Shown: positions 1-7,054 of the stretch, in pieces
Layout: every line of letters starts with the position of its first letter
How positions within the stretch are numbered: the stretch's first letter is position 1
Assembly (NCBI GenBank): GCA_964541895.1
Contig: CAZISM010000166.1
Coordinates: 1 to 9,725, forward strand
DNA from: CAZISM01 sp964541895
GTDB lineage: Bacteria > Zhuqueibacterota > Zhuqueibacteria > Residuimicrobiales > Residuimicrobiaceae
Length of the DNA stretch: 9,725 nt
Direction of reading: 5' to 3'
Notes under the pieces: model-generated
Told to the model about the DNA's origin: nothing
Databases searched by the model: none
What the model saw: the letters and a program-made list of their open reading frames with translations, nothing else
Translations under genes and position numbers: made by a program

Positions 1-2223
1 TATGAGGCGCAAATTTCCAGCAATGACCTGCACGCGAATTTCCCGGCTCTCTATAACGCTCTCGGTCTGGAGCAACTGACCTGGTTCCTGGATCAACGCT
101 CACTGCCGAAGCTGGACCTTTCTGCGGCCATGGAGCCTATTTATCATCCGGATATGGATCTGGATCAGAGCCAGGAGCAGGCCATCCACCAGGTCCACGG
201 CCCGGTTCGTGTGCTGGCCCCGGCCGGATCCGGCAAAACCAAGACGCTGATCAATCGCATCGTCCATCTCCTCAATCAGGGCATCCCGGCCGGACAGATC
301 CTGGCGCTGGCGTTCAATAAGAAAGCGGCCGAGGAGATGGCCGACCGCCTGAGCCGGCGCGGCATCCCGGTGGCGCACCGGCTGGATGAGATGGGCATAA
401 CCATACGCACGTTTCATGGTCTGGGATACGAGATCATTCGGCAACAGCTGGGTTGGCGCTATCAGGCCGATGAGGGCGAACAACGTTGCCGGGAACTGCT
501 GCGCCGAGCGGCGGCGGACATCCTGAAACTGCCGGTGCTGCGCAATGAAGATCCTGTCAGCGGCCTGACTGCCAGTCTCAGCCAGGTCAAAAGCGAACTG
601 CTCGCCGACGCCGACATGCAGACCGAGGTGGCGGGCGACCTCCTGCCCTTTCGTGACGTGTTTTACCGTTACCTGCAGCTGCAGCAGCAGGCCCAGTTCC
701 TCAATTTTGACGACATGATCTACTGGGCGATCAGGCTGATGCTGGACAAGCCGGCATTGCGCAGCCGGCTGCAGCAGCGGTTTCATTTTGTCCTGGTGGA
801 TGAATATCAGGACCTCAATCGCAGTCAACTGTTATTCATGCAAATGCTGACCTGGCCCAACACCAATTTATACGTGGTGGGTGACGACGACCAGATGATT
901 TATGGCTGGCGCGGCGCCCACATCGACCACATCCTGAATTTTTCCGAGACCTATGGCGGGGCCCGCACCTATACCCTGCAAACCAACTATCGTTCTTCGC
1001 GCAAGATCATCCGCCACTCCACCTGGCTGATCCGCAACAACAAACGGCGGGTCCATAAAGAGATCCGGCCCGGCCAGCAGGCCCGCGACGGGGCCGTTTC
1101 TGTTTTTCTCGACGACACCCTGTGGGGCCAGGCGCGCCAGGTGTGTCGATGGCTGCAACAACTCAACAAGAGCGGCGTGGCCTGGAATCGCATGGCCATC
1201 CTGTATCGATTTCACGCCTTTCAATACCTGCTGGCCGTCCTGCTCGATCAGTACAAGATACCGCATACGCATGTGTCAGACAAAAGCCTGCTGCAAACCC
1301 CGGTAGGTCGCGATGTATACAGTTACCTGACGGTGCTCTTTTTTCCTGACCAGGCCGCTGCCAGGGATTTTGAGCGGGTGCTGAAACGGCCGAATAAATA
1401 TCTCACCAACACACTGATCCGCTCCATCGCCTCCTGGGACGATATCGGGTACGCTTCGGAAAGCGAAGCGGTCCCGGAACGGGAACGGCTGATTCTGAAG
1501 CAATGGCTGCAGAACGGCCGCCTTGTGCAAAGCCTGGCGCGGCAGCCGCGACCGGTCAATCAGGTGCTGCATGCCCTGGTTTCGGTGTTTGATCTGAACG
1601 AGTTTTACCGGCAGCGCTATTCGGCCTATGGCGCGCTGGACGACGGCGGACACGATGTGCTCCTGGAGGTGCTGCTGGAGGTGGCCAACGGCTATGACTC
1701 CCTGGCGACCTTTTACGCTGATCTGACACGAGCCAACAGCCAGGTCGATGATTCGAACAACGGCGCCGCCACGCCGGACGAGGCCGTGGTTTTGTCCACG
1801 ATCCATGCCAGCAAAGGCAAGGAATTTCAGCACGTCGCCTATTTCAACCTGGCGAACATGGAAAACAACGATAATCCTGAAGGATTGGAAGAGGAACGGC
1901 GGGTGACCTATGTGGGGCTGACCCGCGCGATCGACTCGCTGCTCATCACCGCTCCGCAGGAAAACTATTCGGATTTTCTTCTCGAGGCCTGTTTGAATCC
2001 CGAGTGGCTGCGCTACTCGCTGCCGGCTTTGCTGAAAATGAACCAGGAGCTGCGGAAAAAACTGGCGGCCGGTGACAAGGAGAGACGGAATAAATTTGCC
2101 AGGCTTGCGCTCGACAAGCACAATACGCTGGAGCTGGAAGAGTTGGTGGCAGAGACGGAAGAGGAGATCAGGATGCGCAAACTTTTTTGGGGAACCAGGG
2201 TACAGGAGCACAAACATGATTGA
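1..2223 (+). CDS. UvrD/PcrA-like superfamily 1A DNA helicase, 5' end outside the window
   Basis: This is an ATP-dependent 3'-5' DNA helicase of the UvrD/Rep/PcrA group, which unwinds DNA in repair and replication restart. The frame is open from base 1, so 740 residues are visible. Counting from the window edge, the motifs are: Q motif LDQSQEQAI (about 54-62), Walker A APAGSGKT (73-80), TFHGLGY (137-143), Walker B DEYQD (267-271), motif III GDDDQMIYGWRG (294-305), motif IV NYRSS (329-333), motif V TIHASKGKEF (600-609) and motif VI VTYVGLTRA (635-643). The set is complete and in order, so the motor should be active. The last roughly 90 residues are charged and probably helical. An ATG at base 130 would give a 697-residue protein of ordinary UvrD size. 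However, 43 in-frame codons upstream have no stop and read as plausible protein, and no clear ribosome site precedes base 130, so I treat the gene as 5'-truncated. Its last 8 bases overlap the next gene. The family call is firm; the exact paralogue and the role of the N-terminal part are unknown. Confidence 0.93.
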   Translation, partial: YEAQISSNDLHANFPALYNALGLEQLTWFLDQRSLPKLDLSAAMEPIYHPDMDLDQSQEQAIHQVHGPVRVLAPAGSGKTKTLINRIVHLLNQGIPAGQILALAFNKKAAEEMADRLSRRGIPVAHRLDEMGITIRTFHGLGYEIIRQQLGWRYQADEGEQRCRELLRRAAADILKLPVLRNEDPVSGLTASLSQVKSELLADADMQTEVAGDLLPFRDVFYRYLQLQQQAQFLNFDDMIYWAIRLMLDKPALRSRLQQRFHFVLVDEYQDLNRSQLLFMQMLTWPNTNLYVVGDDDQMIYGWRGAHIDHILNFSETYGGARTYTLQTNYRSSRKIIRHSTWLIRNNKRRVHKEIRPGQQARDGAVSVFLDDTLWGQARQVCRWLQQLNKSGVAWNRMAILYRFHAFQYLLAVLLDQYKIPHTHVSDKSLLQTPVGRDVYSYLTVLFFPDQAAARDFERVLKRPNKYLTNTLIRSIASWDDIGYASESEAVPERERLILKQWLQNGRLVQSLARQPRPVNQVLHALVSVFDLNEFYRQRYSAYGALDDGGHDVLLEVLLEVANGYDSLATFYADLTRANSQVDDSNNGAATPDEAVVLSTIHASKGKEFQHVAYFNLANMENNDNPEGLEEERRVTYVGLTRAIDSLLITAPQENYSDFLLEACLNPEWLRYSLPALLKMNQELRKKLAAGDKERRNKFARLALDKHNTLELEELVAETEEEIRMRKLFWGTRVQEHKHD

Positions 2224-2608
2224 GCATACACCCACGCCCGAGCAGCCGCCGGAACCCGGCGGACAAGTGGTTTCTTCCGACCTGGCCGGCGTGATCGTGG
2301 ACTATGCCGCACCGCTGTTGCAGTACTGCACCACCTTTGCCGCCAGGGAAAAGGCCCTCACCTACGCGGTGCTGGCCTGGAATCTGTCCCTTGAAGAGCC
2401 GGCGGCGCAGGAGCAGGAGCGGCAGCATCTGGAAGAGATGGTGGAGCCCGGTGAGCGCGAGCAGATCCATCAGCTTTTTGATTATCTCTTGCAGCGCAAA
2501 CGGGAATTGTACGCCGACAATCGTTTCTATATCGTTGATTATGAATTGATCCGCCATGGCGAAGGCATGGAGATCCGCATGGACACCAAATACAAAAAGC
2601 GCGGCTAG
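2216..2608 (+). CDS. Small acidic protein of unknown function, coupled to the helicase
   Basis: This encodes 130 residues that I do not recognise. The ATG at 2216 lies inside the helicase end (ATGATTGA), an 8-base overlap. It is preceded by an AGGAG ribosome site at 2204-2208, seven bases from the ATG, so translational coupling is likely. The N-terminus is Pro/Glu-rich (about residues 1-18) and looks disordered. Residues 20-100 look helical, with an aromatic stretch ALTYAVLAWNLSL (47-59) and a Glu/Gln-rich segment (60-85). The last 30 residues (DNRFYIVDYELI onward) look like one or two beta strands ending in a basic tail. There is no signal peptide, membrane segment or cysteine motif. An in-frame ATG at 2072 also exists, but it lies deep in the helicase and lacks a ribosome site, so I reject it. 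The gene ends at TAGCGC, the same six bases that begin the palindromic repeat core elsewhere in the window. A role as a helicase accessory protein is a guess from position only. Confidence 0.8.
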   Translation: MIEHTPTPEQPPEPGGQVVSSDLAGVIVDYAAPLLQYCTTFAAREKALTYAVLAWNLSLEEPAAQEQERQHLEEMVEPGEREQIHQLFDYLLQRKRELYADNRFYIVDYELIRHGEGMEIRMDTKYKKRG

Positions 2609-2616
2609 CGCCTTGG

Positions 2617-2640
2617 CTGGTCACCATCTGGTGCGACCAG
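2617..2640 (+). repeat. Hairpin directly after the small-protein gene
   Basis: CTGGTC (2617-2622) pairs with GACCAG (2635-2640), and ACCA (2623-2626) pairs with TGGT (2629-2632), leaving a two-base GC bulge. The tip must open slightly to make a loop. No T-run follows, so it is not a classic terminator. The right arm GACCAG is also the left arm of the first palindromic repeat copy (2631-2651), so the two folds exclude each other. Confidence 0.45.
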
Positions 2641-2792
2641 TCTGGCCGCGCACTCTGTGCGATCGTTTTTGTAGCGCGGCCAGTTTGGCCGCGCACTATG
2701 GGCGCAAACGTAATTCTGGGCCGCCACTCTGATTGCTATTACCGTTTGGTATCGCATTATGCTTTACGACCGGTCTGGCCGCGCACTCTGGT
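2631..2792 (+). repeat. Cluster of degenerate palindromic repeats with about 30-base period
   Basis: The motif TCTGGCCGCGCACTCTG recurs in the same orientation: exact at 2641-2657, variant with TTTGGCCGCGCACTATG at 2684-2700, variant TCTGGGCCGCCACTCTG at 2715-2731, decayed TTTGGTATCGCATTATG at 2745-2761, and exact again at 2774-2790. Start-to-start distances are 43, 31, 30 and 29 bases. The first two units carry a recognisable left arm (GCGACCAG at 2633-2640; GCGCGGCCAG at 2674-2683), and the last has a weaker one (CGACCGG at 2768-2774). The later units retain mainly the right half. The pattern suggests local duplication followed by decay. It is not a CRISPR array because the repeats vary and are short. 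Confidence 0.6.
2670..2695 (+). repeat. Palindromic repeat copy with perfect 9-bp arms
   Basis: TGTA leads into arms GCGCGGCCA (2674-2682) and TGGCCGCGC (2686-2694), perfectly complementary around a GTT loop. A run of five T precedes the unit (2666-2670). This is the best-paired copy of the family and serves as the reference for the others. Confidence 0.8.
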
Positions 2793-2810
2793 GGTCCCGA
2801 TTTCTTTGAA

Positions 2811-2838
2811 TTGACATATTCAGAAATTTTCTTATATT
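2811..2838 (+). promoter_or_regulatory. Promoter of the aldo-keto reductase gene
   Basis: TTGACA (2811-2816) is a perfect sigma-70 -35 box. It is followed after 16 bases by TATATT (2833-2838), a near-consensus -10 box, in an A+T-rich stretch unlike the surrounding sequence. The same bases, extended to TATATTTG (2833-2840), also fit the Bacteroidota -7 consensus TAnnTTTG, with TTTG at 2805-2808 or TTG at 2811 as the upstream element. Transcription should start near 2845, giving a short leader with a weak AAAGAG ribosome site about eight bases before the ATG at 2861. Confidence 0.75.
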
Positions 2839-2860
2839 TGAGAAAAAAAGAGACACGACC

Positions 2861-3850
2861 ATGACCTATACACCATCCTCCAGCCGCTACGAGCAGTGCA
2901 CTTACCGCCGCTGCGGCCGCAGCGGTATTCAACTGCCGCCCATATCCCTGGGCTTGTGGCACAATTTCGGCGGCGTCGACCAGTTTGAAAACGGCCGCGC
3001 CATCGTGCGGCGCGCCTTCGATCTGGGCATCACCCATTTCGATCTGGCGAACAACTATGGCCCTCCTCCCGGTTCCGCGGAGGAACATTTCGGCCGCATG
3101 CTGGCCAAAGATCTGGCGCCCTGGCGCGACGAATTGATCATCTCCACCAAAGCCGGTTATAACATGTGGCCCGGCCCTTATGGCGAGTGGGGCTCGAAAA
3201 AATACCTGGTCGCCAGCCTGAACCAGAGCCTGTCCAGAATGGGCCTGGAGTATGTGGACATCTTTTATTCCCATCGCTTCGATCCGCAGACGCCGCTCTA
3301 CGAAACCATGTCTGCCCTGGATCTGCTGGTCCGCCAGGGCAAGGCGCTCTACGCCGGCATCTCTAATTATTCGGCGGAACAGACCGCAGAAGCGGCCGCT
3401 ATTCTGCGCAGCCTGGGAACACCCTGCCTGATCCATCAGCCGAAATACTCCATGTTCGAGCGCTGGATCGAAAACGGCCTCACCGGCGTCCTGCGCCAGG
3501 AGGGCATCGGCTGCATCGCGTTTTCACCGCTGGCGCAGGGATTGCTCAGCGCCAAATACCTGCAGGGCATTCCGGCCGATTCCCGTGCCGGCAAACCGCA
3601 TGGTTTTTTGCGGCCCGAACAGATCACCGAGGAGAAATTGAGCAGGGTGCGCCGGTTGAACCAGCTGGCAGAGCGGCGCGGCCAGACCCTGGCGCAGATG
3701 GCGCTGGTCTGGGTGCTGCGTCTGCCGGAGGTGACCTCGGCACTGATCGGCGTCAACTCTGTTCGGCAGCTGGAAGAAAACTGGGCGGCGCTGAACACGC
3801 CCGGATTTACGGAAGCTGAACTGGAGGAGATCGAAACGATCCTGGCCTGA
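2861..3850 (+). CDS. gpr: Aldo-keto reductase, YghZ/Gpr (AKR14) type
   Basis: This is an NADPH-dependent cytosolic aldehyde/ketone reductase with a TIM-barrel fold. E. coli Gpr (YghZ) of this group reduces L-glyceraldehyde 3-phosphate and helps detoxify methylglyoxal; the substrate here is inferred. The 329-residue protein closely matches what I know of YghZ: LGLWHNFG (30-37), FDLGITHFDLANNYGPPPGS (53-72), DELIISTKAGY (90-100), MGLEYVDIFYSHR (127-139), FSPLAQGLL (221-229) and the cofactor-site segment LIGVNSVRQLEEN (295-307). The catalytic tetrad is visible as D61, Y66, K97 and H138. It is slightly shorter than the E. coli protein (about 346) because the C-terminal tail is short and part of the 240-250 loop is missing. 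It has its own promoter at 2811-2838 and a terminator at 3854-3881, so it is probably monocistronic. The start at 2861 fits the family N-terminus (RYEQCTYRRCGRSG). Confidence 0.95.
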   Translation: MTYTPSSSRYEQCTYRRCGRSGIQLPPISLGLWHNFGGVDQFENGRAIVRRAFDLGITHFDLANNYGPPPGSAEEHFGRMLAKDLAPWRDELIISTKAGYNMWPGPYGEWGSKKYLVASLNQSLSRMGLEYVDIFYSHRFDPQTPLYETMSALDLLVRQGKALYAGISNYSAEQTAEAAAILRSLGTPCLIHQPKYSMFERWIENGLTGVLRQEGIGCIAFSPLAQGLLSAKYLQGIPADSRAGKPHGFLRPEQITEEKLSRVRRLNQLAERRGQTLAQMALVWVLRLPEVTSALIGVNSVRQLEENWAALNTPGFTEAELEEIETILA

Positions 3851-3853
3851 CAT

Positions 3854-3881
3854 ACGGCCTCTGCGGAGGCCGTTCCTCTTT
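3854..3881 (+). terminator. Intrinsic terminator after the aldo-keto reductase gene
   Basis: ACGGCCTC (3854-3861) and GAGGCCGT (3866-3873) form a perfect 8-bp GC-rich stem with a TGCG loop, followed by the pyrimidine tail TCCTCTTT. It starts three bases after the stop codon. The tail is not a pure T-run, so efficiency is uncertain. Confidence 0.8.
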
Positions 3882-3935
3882 CCATCACAAATCCTGCACC
3901 CTATCCCGTACCGGTGACGAAGCTGAGGACACGTT

Positions 3936-6900
3936 ATGTGGCGGAACATCACCCTGGTTGGACTGCTGGCTCTCCTGGCATGCGCCCCGAAAATAACTCT
4001 GAAAAAACCGGCCTATGATTATACCGGCATGGATAAAAATACCATCCAGGTGCACAAGCAGCTGCAGGCTTTTCTGGAAACGACGATCCGCAGCCGCTCA
4101 CCGGTTGTGCTGCCGCCGACGGTGCGCATCGACAGCCTCGTCGTCGATGCCGGGAGCAAACACATCCGTGCGGTGTTCAGCAAACCGTTTTCCTACCCGG
4201 CCTATCGACCCGAGCAGGTGCAATTGATCTATGAGCTGGTGCGCAAACAGCTGGGCCGGAAATACAGAGCCTATCAGATCTCGCTGAACACCATCGGCCA
4301 GCCTCTGCAAGAACTGGTCCCCAATTTTTATCGAACGGATTCAAGCCAATACGATACCGCACGCTTTCCCGCGGAAAAAACCAGGCCGGCTCCGCTCGTG
4401 CAATCAGTCAGCCGCCTGTCGCGGCCGGCGCAGGGGCTGCTCCATTGCAACATCGATCTCCGGCCCAGCCATGGCTGGTACTTTAACCGCGTCAGCAATC
4501 GTTGGGAATGGCAGCGGCCGCGCATGTTCCAGACTGTGGAAGATCTGCTGCCTTATTCGGTGGTGGTGCCCTATCTCCTGCCCATGCTGGAAAATGCCGG
4601 CGCTACGGTCTTTATGCCCAGGGAGCGCGACGTCCAGACCGCAGAGGTGATCGTGGACAACGATGCCGGTCCCGGCTACAGCGAGCACTCCGGCGGCGCC
4701 GGGGTCTGGTTCACCAACCGGGAGCGGGGTTTTTCCCTGCCGCAGGCGCCGTTCGCAGCGTCGGTGAATCCGTTTTTCCACGGCACCAGCCGGCAGGTGG
4801 CGGCCCAGGCGGACGGCGCCTGTGTGGCGCGCTGGCTGCCGAACATTCCCCGCGATGGCGACTATGCCGTTTATGTCACCTATGTGGCCGGAGCAGACCG
4901 GGTGAGCGAGGCCCGTTATTCTGTGCTTCACAGCGGCGGCCGCTCGGAATTTCTCGTCAACCAGCAGATCGGCGGCAGCACCTGGATCTATCTCGGACGT
5001 TTCCGCTTTCGCCAGGGAGAACACCCGCAAACCGGCGCTGTGCTGCTGAGCAACGCCGCCGGCACGGCCGGCCGCTGGATTAGCGCTGATGCCGTCCGTT
5101 TTGGCGGCGGCCTGAGCTCGAGCGAGCGGGGCGGGTATCTCAATACCCGGCCGCGGTTCAGTGAAGGGAGCAAATACTATCTCCATTATCTGGGTTTTCC
5201 CGACACGCTGGTGCACAATCTCTATCAGGGTCAGGATGATTATCGCGACGATTATGTCAGCCGCAGCGAATTCGCCAATTACCTGTATGGCGCACCGTTT
5301 GGTCCCAAAAAGAACCGGCAGACGCCGGGCCTGGGTATTCCCATCGATCTTTCCATGGCCATTCATACCGATGCCGGCATCACCCGTTCGGACACCACCA
5401 TCGGCACGCTGGCGATCTATAGCGTCCAGGATGCCGATTCCAACTTTTGTTTCCCGGACCAGGTTTCACGCCTGACCAACCGCGATTTTGCCGATGTGGT
5501 GCAGACACAGATCGTGGCCGACCTGAGCAAACGGTACGATCCGAAATGGAACAGGCGGGCGTTGCTGGACGGACTCTATGCCGAAGTGGTGCGCCCCAAC
5601 ATGCCGTCCGTGCTGATCGAATTGCTTTCGCATCAGAATTTCCTCGACATGTCTTTTGCCCTGGACCCGCGCTTTCGTTTTGATATCGCGCGGGCGCTCT
5701 ATAAAGGGATGTTACGATATAACTCGTTTCAGCATCGCCGGCCCTGTGTGGTGCAGCCGTTGCCGGTGACGCATCTGTGCATCACTAACAGCTCGGTTGG
5801 TGAATGGACTCTGGCCTGGCGGCCGCAGGAGGATCCGCTGGAGCCGTCGGCCGACGCGGATTATTATATTGTCTACAGCCGTCGCAACGACCAAGGCTTT
5901 GACAACGGCACCAAAACCGAACACCCCTTTTTTGTCGTTGACCATGCCGAACCGGGTACGCTGTACAGTTTCAAAGTCACCGCAGTCAACGAAGGGGGCG
6001 AGAGTTTCAGCTCTGAAGTCGTCAGCTTTGCCGTGCAGGCTCAGAGTGGCAAGCCGGTGCTGGTGGTCAATGGCTTTGATCGCATCTGCGGACCGCAGCC
6101 GGTGTCGCAAAAAGGCTTTTCCGGATTCATGGGCTACCTGGACCAGGGGGTTGCCGATCGTTACACCGTCAACTATACCGGCCTGCAGATCGATTTTGAT
6201 CCCGGCTCGGTGTTTCGCAACAACGATGCGCCCGGGCACGGCGCCAGTCAGGCCGATTATGAAACGCGCCTGATCAGCGGCAACACCTTTGACTTTATCG
6301 CCGTCCATGGCCGCGCCATACTTAATGCCGGTTACTCCTTCGTGTCCAGCAGCGATGAAGCCGTCACCGCCGGCCTGGTGTCGCTGGCGGACTATGCCGT
6401 GGTGGATCTGATCCTGGGCGAAGAGAAAGAGACCTCCTGGCCCAAAGCCGGCATGGATTCGCTGCGCGGCACCTCGTTCAAGGCCATTCCCGCAGAGCTG
6501 CAGCGGCACATCACCGACTATTTCAAGCAGGGCGGCCGGCTGTTTGCTTCCGGCGCCTATATCGGCAGCGATCTGATGAAAGGCAAAAAGACGGATCATG
6601 AGGATGTGCTATTTGGCCGCCAGAGTCTGAAATTTGACTGGACCGCTGATCACGCGGCGGTAACCGGCTCTATCGCTGCGGTGGACACCACCCTATTCCC
6701 GAAGAATTTCTCGTTTCGATTCAATACGGTTTTGAACGATTCCATTTATGCGGTGGAGGCGCCGGACGCCATCGATCCGTTCGAGGGCAGCCGTACCATT
6801 TTGCGCTACAGCGAAAATCAGTACAGCGCTGCGGTTGCGTTTCGCAACGAGTATGGCGTTGTCGTGTTGGGCTTTCCGTTTGAAGCCATTCTTGGTGCTG

Positions 6901-6950
6901 TCGACCGCGACCGCGTCATGCGGGCTGTGCTCGATTATTTGGGCATGTAG
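3936..6950 (+). CDS. Lipoprotein: amidase_3-like domain interrupted by a golvesin-like domain, with FnIII and GATase-like C-terminus
   Basis: This 1004-residue envelope protein is of the type often labelled golvesin C-terminal-like or 'xanthan lyase' in Bacteroidota. Residues 1-16 are a lipoprotein signal with lipobox LLAC (Cys16). An N-terminal region (about 30-160) follows. RPSHG (176-180) to RERD (229-232) is the first half of an N-acetylmuramoyl-L-alanine amidase fold. A golvesin-like domain (about 236-391, VDNDAGPGYSE to ISADAVRF) is inserted there. The amidase resumes with DLSMAIHTDAG (471-481) and MPSVLIELLSHQNFLD (556-571). H179, E191 and H477 are probable zinc ligands and E562 the probable catalytic Glu. 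A fibronectin type III domain lies at about 608-700. Residues 706-1004 contain KPVLVVNGFDRI, DFIAVHG and GGRLFASGAYIGSD, resembling a class I glutamine amidotransferase/ThuA-like fold. It probably cleaves or binds cell-wall glycan at the outer membrane or periplasm. GAGG lies seven bases before the ATG. The stop TAG is part of a palindromic repeat. Confidence 0.85.
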   Translation: MWRNITLVGLLALLACAPKITLKKPAYDYTGMDKNTIQVHKQLQAFLETTIRSRSPVVLPPTVRIDSLVVDAGSKHIRAVFSKPFSYPAYRPEQVQLIYELVRKQLGRKYRAYQISLNTIGQPLQELVPNFYRTDSSQYDTARFPAEKTRPAPLVQSVSRLSRPAQGLLHCNIDLRPSHGWYFNRVSNRWEWQRPRMFQTVEDLLPYSVVVPYLLPMLENAGATVFMPRERDVQTAEVIVDNDAGPGYSEHSGGAGVWFTNRERGFSLPQAPFAASVNPFFHGTSRQVAAQADGACVARWLPNIPRDGDYAVYVTYVAGADRVSEARYSVLHSGGRSEFLVNQQIGGSTWIYLGRFRFRQGEHPQTGAVLLSNAAGTAGRWISADAVRFGGGLSSSERGGYLNTRPRFSEGSKYYLHYLGFPDTLVHNLYQGQDDYRDDYVSRSEFANYLYGAPFGPKKNRQTPGLGIPIDLSMAIHTDAGITRSDTTIGTLAIYSVQDADSNFCFPDQVSRLTNRDFADVVQTQIVADLSKRYDPKWNRRALLDGLYAEVVRPNMPSVLIELLSHQNFLDMSFALDPRFRFDIARALYKGMLRYNSFQHRRPCVVQPLPVTHLCITNSSVGEWTLAWRPQEDPLEPSADADYYIVYSRRNDQGFDNGTKTEHPFFVVDHAEPGTLYSFKVTAVNEGGESFSSEVVSFAVQAQSGKPVLVVNGFDRICGPQPVSQKGFSGFMGYLDQGVADRYTVNYTGLQIDFDPGSVFRNNDAPGHGASQADYETRLISGNTFDFIAVHGRAILNAGYSFVSSSDEAVTAGLVSLADYAVVDLILGEEKETSWPKAGMDSLRGTSFKAIPAELQRHITDYFKQGGRLFASGAYIGSDLMKGKKTDHEDVLFGRQSLKFDWTADHAAVTGSIAAVDTTLFPKNFSFRFNTVLNDSIYAVEAPDAIDPFEGSRTILRYSENQYSAAVAFRNEYGVVVLGFPFEAILGAVDRDRVMRAVLDYLGM

Positions 6951-6990
6951 CGCGGCCAGTTTGGTCGCGCTTGTCCCATGTGATGGCTTT
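6946..6990 (+). repeat. Palindromic repeat copy that supplies the upstream stop codon
   Basis: TGTAG leads into arms GCGCGGCCA (6950-6958) and TGGTCGCGC (6962-6970) around GTT. One pair in the stem is G-T, which would be a G-U wobble in + strand RNA. The TAG at 6948-6950 is the stop codon of the lipoprotein gene. Nine bases after the palindrome comes GTGATGG (6980-6986), a tail shared with two other copies. It forms a tandem pair, period 44 bases, with the next copy. Confidence 0.8.
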
Positions 6991-7037
6991 GTAGCGCGGC
7001 CAGATTGGTCGCGCATGCCCCATGAGATGAATTTCTA
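6990..7037 (+). repeat. Second tandem palindromic repeat copy
   Basis: TGTA leads into arms GCGCGGCCA (6994-7002) and TGGTCGCGC (7006-7014) around GAT, again with one G-T pair. The tail GAGATGA (7024-7030) lies nine bases downstream and runs into ATTTCTAG. The tail and spacing match the copies at 6946 and 8364, so the repeat unit is longer than its palindrome. Confidence 0.78.
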
Positions 7038-7054
7038 GTGCCTTTTATTTTTCA

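Larger units (their letters stand above)
2609..2860. other. Intergenic region: repeat array then promoter
   Basis: This 252-base gap has no plausible gene. The left two thirds (to about 2792) is a cluster of degenerate copies of the palindromic repeat. The right third is A+T-rich and holds the promoter of the aldo-keto reductase gene. I see no intrinsic terminator with a T tract for the helicase unit. The hairpins of the repeat cluster are the only candidates for 3'-end structure. Confidence 0.7.

Noticed and set aside
2072..2215. Earlier in-frame start for the 130-residue protein at 2072
   Set aside because: It would overlap the helicase by about 150 bases and lacks a ribosome site, while 2216 has AGGAG at seven bases.
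1276..2235. Long open frame on the - strand opposite the helicase
   Set aside because: It is a mirror of the G+C-rich codon pattern of the helicase. The + strand frame has all helicase motifs and the - strand product has low-complexity His/Gln/Arg-rich sequence with no recognisable domain. The same applies to the - strand frames at 4404-5366 and 5712-6599 opposite the lipoprotein.
2674..2694. Repeat hairpins as ordinary intrinsic terminators
   Set aside because: The T-run lies before the stem, not after it, on the + strand, and on the - strand the stem is followed by A. They could still stop RNA decay or act with Rho, but not as classic terminators.
2631..2792. CRISPR array
   Set aside because: The period is near 30 bases but the repeated part is 17 bases and variable, the intervals are too short for spacers, and no cas gene is present.
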